Part shown: positions 6,768 through 10,622 of the stretch, in pieces
Position numbering within the stretch: position 1 is the stretch's first letter
Layout of the letters: each line of letters opens with the position of its first letter
Assembly: GCA_023145315.1 (NCBI GenBank)
Contig: JAGLEA010000137.1
Span: 1-10,622 of the forward strand
From: Psychrilyobacter sp.
Lineage (GTDB): Bacteria > Fusobacteriota > Fusobacteriia > Fusobacteriales > Fusobacteriaceae
Direction: 5' to 3'
DNA: 10,622 nt
Position numbers and translations under genes: made by a program
Notes under the pieces: generated by a model
Databases searched by the model: none
The model's input: only the letters and a program-made list of their open reading frames with translations
Told to the model about the DNA's origin: nothing

Positions 6768-6813
6768 TCACGGTAATTCTATGTCTAAAAATACCAGTGA
6801 TAGGTGTTTTTTT
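6768..6813 (+). promoter_or_regulatory. Riboswitch expression platform: exclusive antiterminator / terminator hairpins
   Basis: Terminator candidate: 6787-6795 (AAAAATACC) pairs with 6803-6811 (GGTGTTTTT) around a 7-nt loop, 9 bp including one G-U, and runs into a T-rich tract. Competing hairpin: TCACGGTA (6768-6775) pairs with TACC (6792-6795) and GTGA (6797-6800), 8 bp with A6796 bulged, which takes the terminator's left arm. A third pairing, CTATC (6758-6762, the 3' strand of P1) with GATAG (6799-6803), would block that antiterminator. Ligand-stabilised P1 would free GATAG and favour the antiterminator, which fits an ON switch. The helices are visible; which one wins is inference. Confidence 0.5.
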
Positions 6814-6835
6814 ATATTTTTTGGGGGTATTAATT

Positions 6836-7219
6836 ATGAAAGAAGCAATGATTAGATTAAGAATGAGTACACATGATGCACACTATGGTGGAAACTTAGT
6901 AGATGGTGCTAGAATGTTAGGATTATTTGGAGATGTTGCAACAGAGTTACTTATTATACAAGATGGCGATGAGGGATTATTTAAAGCTTATGATATGGTT
7001 GAGTTTTTAGCACCTGTATATGCCGGAGATTTCATAGAAGCAGTAGGTTATATTGAAAAAACTGGAAATACTTCTAGAAGAATGGTATTTGAAGCTAGAA
7101 AAGTCATCGTTCCTAGACCTGACATCAGTGATTCGGCTTGTGAAGTTTTGAGCGAACCAATAGTTGTTTGTAGAGCTACAGGAACATGTGTTACACCTAA
7201 AGACAAGCAAAGAAATTAA
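6836..7219 (+). CDS. kal: 3-aminobutyryl-CoA ammonia-lyase
   Basis: Removes ammonia from L-3-aminobutyryl-CoA to give crotonyl-CoA, the last dedicated step of lysine fermentation before the butyrate branch. The 127-residue hot-dog-fold protein has the usual Kal length and the characteristic stretch HYGGNLVDGARMLGLFGD (residues 16-33), followed by VEFLAPVYAGDFIEAVGYIEKTG (55-77). The ATG at 6836 is chosen because GGGGG (6823-6827) lies 8 nt upstream. An in-frame GTG at 6797 would start inside the predicted terminator and add 13 non-conserved hydrophobic residues. It is the first gene after the lysine riboswitch and 27 bp ahead of kce. Its place at the head of kal-kce-kdd-kamA supports the specific call over other hot-dog thioesterases. 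Confidence 0.9.
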   Translation: MKEAMIRLRMSTHDAHYGGNLVDGARMLGLFGDVATELLIIQDGDEGLFKAYDMVEFLAPVYAGDFIEAVGYIEKTGNTSRRMVFEARKVIVPRPDISDSACEVLSEPIVVCRATGTCVTPKDKQRN

Positions 7220-7246
7220 TCAAATATATATAAAGGTGGGATTCAG

Positions 7247-8068
7247 ATGGAAAAATTAATTATCACAGCTGCAATATGTGGTGCTGAGGTTACTAAGGAA
7301 CATAACCCTAATATACCATATACTGTAGATGAAATAGTAAGAGAAGCTCATAGTGCCTATGTAGAAGGAGCTAGTATCATCCATCTACATGTGAGAGAAG
7401 ATGACGGGACACCTACACAATCAAAGGAAAGATTTAAGATTTGTATGGACGCTATTAAGGAAAAATGTCCTGGAGTAATTGTGCAACCCTCTACTGGAGG
7501 AGCTGTAGGAATGACTAACTCTGAAAGATTAGAACCGACAGAACTATCTCCTGAGATGGCAACTTTAGACTGTGGAACACTAAACTTTGGTGGAGATGAA
7601 GTCTTTACTAATACTGAAAATACAATAAAAGAATTTGGAACAAAAATGATAGAAAGAGGTGTTAAACCTGAATTAGAGTGTTTTGATAAATCTATGATTG
7701 AGATGGCTGTAAGATTAAATAAAAAAGGGTTTATTCAGTCACCTATGCATTTTAGTTTTGTAATGGGAGTTAATGGTGGAATAGGTGGAGAACTTCGTGA
7801 TTTCTTATTCATGAGAGATAGTTTACCTGCTGGATCTACATATTCTGTTGCTGGATTAGGACGATTTGAATTTTCATTAGCTGCTGCTGCTATTATTAGT
7901 GGCGGACATGTTAGAGTTGGATTTGAAGACAACATCTATTTAGAAAGAGGTGTTTTAGCAGAATCAAATGGAGTATTAGTTGCTAAAGCTGTTAGGATTG
8001 CAAAAGAATTAGGAAGAGAGATTGCAACACCTGATGAGGCTAGAAAAATATTAGGATTAAGTAATTAA
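7247..8068 (+). CDS. kce: 3-keto-5-aminohexanoate cleavage enzyme
   Basis: Cleaves 3-keto-5-aminohexanoate with acetyl-CoA, giving acetoacetate and 3-aminobutyryl-CoA. It is a BKACE (formerly DUF849) TIM-barrel, zinc-dependent protein; 273 residues is normal. Zinc ligands H46 and H48 occur in IIHLHVRE, and the third ligand is E227 in VGFEDNIYL. Residues that hold the substrate and drive catalysis in the characterised Kce are in place: E14, S82, T106, R223 and D228. The BKACE family has many substrate specificities, so the exact reaction is supported mainly by this residue set together with the flanking kal, kdd and kamA genes. AAAGGTGGG sits ahead of the ATG. A 71-bp spacer separates it from kdd, with no terminator seen. 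Confidence 0.94.
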   Translation: MEKLIITAAICGAEVTKEHNPNIPYTVDEIVREAHSAYVEGASIIHLHVREDDGTPTQSKERFKICMDAIKEKCPGVIVQPSTGGAVGMTNSERLEPTELSPEMATLDCGTLNFGGDEVFTNTENTIKEFGTKMIERGVKPELECFDKSMIEMAVRLNKKGFIQSPMHFSFVMGVNGGIGGELRDFLFMRDSLPAGSTYSVAGLGRFEFSLAAAAIISGGHVRVGFEDNIYLERGVLAESNGVLVAKAVRIAKELGREIATPDEARKILGLSN

Positions 8069-8139
8069 TCATTATTACAAGATGCTATTTTTATAAAACA
8101 AATATTATTTAAAGAAAAAAAAGGAGTTGAATATATATC

Positions 8140-9174
8140 ATGTTAAAAGGATGTCCATTTGGAACTCACAGAGTTCTTGAACCAAAAGGTACTATGCCCC
8201 AAGCTGCTATTAAGATTGATAACACTATGGAAATTAAAAACAATGAACTTTTAATAGATGTTATGACATTGAATATTGATTCTGCATCATTCACACAAAT
8301 CAAAGATGTATGTAATAAAGATTCTCAAAAAATGGAAGATATGATCAATGAGATTGTAGAAGAAAGAGGAAAGATGCAAAATCCTGTAACTGGTTCTGGT
8401 GGAATGTTAATTGGAACTATTAAAGAAATCGGAGAAGATTTTCCTGATAAAACTTTAAAAGTAGGAGATAAGATTGCAACTCTAGTATCTTTATCTTTAA
8501 CACCATTAAAGATAGAAAAGATAAAAAACATTAACTTATCTAACGATCAAGTTGATATTGATGGACAAGCTGTATTATTTGAAACTGGATTATATGCAGT
8601 TTTACCTAGCGATATTCCTGAAAAATTAGCATTAGCTGCTCTTGATGTTGCTGGAGCTCCAGCTCAAGTTGAAAGATTAGTTAAAGAAGGCGACACTGTA
8701 TGTATCATTGGTGGAGGTGGAAAATCTGGTGTTTTATGTGCTTACCAAGCTATGAAAAATGCAGGAGATTCTGGAAAAGTAATCGTAATCGAATATAGTA
8801 AAGAAAATGCACAAAAAATTATCGATTTAGGATTAGCTCACCATGTAATAATTGCAGACGCTACAAAACCTTTAGATGTCTACAGTAAAGTAGAAGCTAT
8901 TACAGGAACTGATGTTTGTGATGTTGTTATCAACAATGTAAACGTGGCTAACACTGAGATGTCATCTATATTAATTACAAAAGATGATGGAATAGTATAC
9001 TTCTTCTCTATGGCAACTTCATTTACAAAAGCTGCATTAGGAGCTGAAGGTGTAGGAAAAGATGTACAAATGATCGTAGGAAATGGTTATGCAAAAGGAC
9101 ATGCTGATCTAACTCTTGGAATTATTCGTGAATCACAAACTATTAGAGAGTTATTTGAAAAATTATATGTATAA
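8140..9174 (+). CDS. kdd: L-erythro-3,5-diaminohexanoate dehydrogenase
   Basis: Oxidatively deaminates 3,5-diaminohexanoate to 3-keto-5-aminohexanoate, making NAD(P)H and ammonia. The 344-residue protein looks like a distant medium-chain dehydrogenase: an N-terminal catalytic part with NPVTGSGGMLIG (81-92) and a Rossmann domain with VCIIGGGGKSGVLCA (187-201). The acidic E218 at the end of the second strand (VIVIEYS) suggests NAD rather than NADP. No zinc-ligand pattern of classic alcohol dehydrogenases is evident. The AGGAG (8122-8126) is 13 nt from the ATG, longer than for neighbours, but no better start is in frame. Position between kce and kamA is the standard lysine-fermentation order and underpins the name. 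Confidence 0.93.
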   Translation: MLKGCPFGTHRVLEPKGTMPQAAIKIDNTMEIKNNELLIDVMTLNIDSASFTQIKDVCNKDSQKMEDMINEIVEERGKMQNPVTGSGGMLIGTIKEIGEDFPDKTLKVGDKIATLVSLSLTPLKIEKIKNINLSNDQVDIDGQAVLFETGLYAVLPSDIPEKLALAALDVAGAPAQVERLVKEGDTVCIIGGGGKSGVLCAYQAMKNAGDSGKVIVIEYSKENAQKIIDLGLAHHVIIADATKPLDVYSKVEAITGTDVCDVVINNVNVANTEMSSILITKDDGIVYFFSMATSFTKAALGAEGVGKDVQMIVGNGYAKGHADLTLGIIRESQTIRELFEKLYV

Positions 9175-9206
9175 AATAAAAATTAAGTAATTAGGGGGAA
9201 CAAATT

Positions 9207-10463
9207 ATGATGAATTTAAACTATGAAGTAAGAAAAGCAAAATTATTTCCAAATGTAAGTGATACTGATTGGAATGATTGGAAATGGCAAGTTAGAAACA
9301 GAATTGAAACTTTAGAGCAACTAAAAACATATATCAACTTAACAGCTGAAGAGGAAGAGGGAGTAAAAACTGCTAACTCTATCCTAAGAATGGGAATTAC
9401 ACCTTACTATTTAGCACTTATTGATCCTGAAAACCCTAAGTGTCCAGTAAGACAACAAGCTATCCCTACTGCTGCTGAAGTTCATAAAGCAGAAGCTGAT
9501 CTTGATGATCCTCTACATGAAGACGAGGATTCACCGGTTCCAGGATTAACTCATAGATATCCAGATAGAGTTTTATTATTAGTTACTGATATGTGTTCTA
9601 TGTATTGTAGACATTGTACAAGAAGAAGATTTGCTGGGCAAACAGATGCCGCTGTAGGAATGGATAAAATTGACTTAGCTATTGAATATATCGCTAAAAC
9701 TCCTGTAATTAGAGATGTTTTATTATCTGGTGGAGATGCATTATTAATCTCAGATGATAAATTAGAATATATAATCAAAAAATTAAGAGAAATTCCACAT
9801 GTAGAAATTATTAGAATTGGTTCTAGAACTCCTGTAGTTTTACCTCAAAGAATTACACCTGAATTAACTGAAATGCTAAAGAAATATCATCCTATTTGGT
9901 TAAATACACATTTCAACCATTCTGATGAAATCACTACAGCTTCAAAAGGTGCTTGTGAGTTAATGGCTAACGCTGGAATTCCTTTAGGAAATCAATCTGT
10001 ATTACTTAGAGGAGTAAATGATTGTACTCATATAATGAAAGATTTAGTACATGATTTAGTTGCTATGAGAGTAAGACCTTATTATATCTATCAATGTGAT
10101 CTTTCTGTAGGATTAGAGCACTTTAGAACTCCAGTTTCAAAAGGTATTGAAATTATTGAAGGATTAAGAGGACACACATCTGGATTCGCTGTACCTACAT
10201 TTGTTGTAGACGCACCTGGAGGAGGAGGAAAGACTCCTGTAATGCCTCAATATGTTATCTCACAAAGTCCTTCTAGAGTAGTTCTTAGAAACTTTGAAGG
10301 TGTAATCACTACTTATACAGAGCCTAAACCATATGAAGATAAATGTGAGTGTAAGCACTGTACAGCTGGAAAGAAAAAAATGGGAATTGCTAAATTATTA
10401 GCTGGTGAAGAGCTTGCTATCGAACCAAAAGTATTAGATAGACATATCAGAAATGAAAGCTAA
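9207..10463 (+). CDS. kamA: L-lysine 2,3-aminomutase (radical SAM, PLP-dependent)
   Basis: Interconverts L-lysine and L-beta-lysine, the entry step of the pathway, using S-adenosylmethionine, a [4Fe-4S] cluster and pyridoxal phosphate. The 418-residue protein has the cluster cysteines C130, C134 and C137 in MCSMYCRHC. The PLP lysine is K342 in APGGGGKTPV. The substrate-recognition aspartates D298 (YQCDLS) and D335 (VVDAPG) match D293 and D330 of the Clostridium subterminale enzyme. Zinc-site cysteines are also retained: C380, C382 and C385 near the C-terminus and C273. The carboxylate pair argues for lysine rather than glutamate 2,3-aminomutase. AGGGGG (9193-9198) lies 8 nt from the first of two adjacent ATG codons (9207 and 9210); either could start the protein. 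It overlaps the next gene by 11 bp, so translation is probably coupled. Confidence 0.97.
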   Translation: MMNLNYEVRKAKLFPNVSDTDWNDWKWQVRNRIETLEQLKTYINLTAEEEEGVKTANSILRMGITPYYLALIDPENPKCPVRQQAIPTAAEVHKAEADLDDPLHEDEDSPVPGLTHRYPDRVLLLVTDMCSMYCRHCTRRRFAGQTDAAVGMDKIDLAIEYIAKTPVIRDVLLSGGDALLISDDKLEYIIKKLREIPHVEIIRIGSRTPVVLPQRITPELTEMLKKYHPIWLNTHFNHSDEITTASKGACELMANAGIPLGNQSVLLRGVNDCTHIMKDLVHDLVAMRVRPYYIYQCDLSVGLEHFRTPVSKGIEIIEGLRGHTSGFAVPTFVVDAPGGGGKTPVMPQYVISQSPSRVVLRNFEGVITTYTEPKPYEDKCECKHCTAGKKKMGIAKLLAGEELAIEPKVLDRHIRNES

Positions 10464-10622
10464 TGAGTTAATCTCTAGAATATGTAATTTTAAAAGTATT
10501 TCAATTATTGGAATGGAAAAAAATTCTGGTAAAACTACAACATTAAATTATATTCTTAAGAAATTAAATTCAAGAAAAATTATAGGATTAACTTCTATTG
10601 GACGTGATGGTGAAGACAACGA
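10453..10622 (+). CDS. P-loop NTPase-like protein, N-terminal part (kamB-like; runs off right edge)
   Basis: An ATG at 10453, inside the last codons of kamA but in a different frame, opens 56 codons to the window edge. The protein starts with a short helix and then a P-loop: SIIGMEKNSGKTTTLNYIL (residues 17-35). This Walker A is slightly offset: the canonical first Gly position is Met, with a Gly one residue before. An in-frame stop at 10435-10437 excludes a much earlier start; the ATG is the first start codon after it. In fusobacterial and clostridial lysine operons one or two genes of poorly defined role (kamB, kamC) sit between kamA and kamDE, and this position fits kamB. A role in assembling or repairing the B12-dependent 5,6-aminomutase is conceivable but unproven. 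Only the N-terminus is visible. Confidence 0.7.
   Translation, partial: MKANELISRICNFKSISIIGMEKNSGKTTTLNYILKKLNSRKIIGLTSIGRDGEDN

Noticed and set aside
6797..6835. In-frame GTG start giving kal 13 extra N-terminal residues
   Set aside because: The extension is encoded by the predicted terminator and T-tract, lacks a ribosome binding site, and the GGGGG site at 6823-6827 fits the ATG at 6836.
7007..7210. Minus-strand open frame opposite kal
   Set aside because: Antisense to a conserved enzyme, no ribosome binding site, Ser/Phe/Cys-rich translation.
1..10622. CRISPR array, insertion sequence, prophage, toxin-antitoxin or defence system
   Set aside because: No regularly spaced repeats, transposase, integrase, terminal inverted repeats or recognisable defence proteins were found; coding space is filled by metabolic genes of uniform composition.

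Overview
The window looks like chromosomal DNA from a member of the Fusobacteria. The DNA is AT-rich, AGA is the dominant arginine codon, and there is a FadL-type outer-membrane protein with a signal peptide, so the cell has two membranes. There is also a complete fusobacterial-style lysine fermentation block. The genus cannot be fixed from this sequence alone. No phage, insertion sequence, CRISPR array, rRNA or tRNA gene was seen.

Left part, all on the minus strand: the first 124 codons of an outer-membrane FadL-family protein (373 down to the window edge), a 322-bp intergenic stretch with its promoter region and a bidirectional terminator, then thrS (threonyl-tRNA synthetase). Upstream of thrS lie nagA and nagB, so transcription runs nagB-nagA-thrS. 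NagB and NagA convert N-acetylglucosamine-6-phosphate to fructose-6-phosphate plus acetate and ammonia. A structured spacer of about 130 bp separates nagB from nagA. Next comes cobQ/cbiP (adenosylcobyric acid synthase), also on the minus strand.

Right part, plus strand, diverging from cobQ: a promoter candidate, a lysine riboswitch (L-box) of about 170 nt, an expression platform with two mutually exclusive hairpins, and then kal, kce, kdd, kamA and the beginning of a P-loop gene (kamB-like). In this pathway KamA makes beta-lysine. A B12-dependent 5,6-aminomutase (kamDE, expected beyond the right edge) makes 3,5-diaminohexanoate. Kdd oxidises it, Kce cleaves the product with acetyl-CoA, and Kal removes ammonia to give crotonyl-CoA for butyrate formation. 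The cobQ neighbour supplies a late step of the cobamide needed by the 5,6-aminomutase.

The most interesting element is the lysine riboswitch. It sits in front of a catabolic operon rather than the usual biosynthesis or transport genes, which predicts an ON switch. Its P2 and P3 loops also lack the usual kissing-loop complementarity. Other points worth a look are the structured nagB-nagA spacer, a perfect inverted repeat inside the omp promoter, and the attachment of thrS to an amino-sugar operon.
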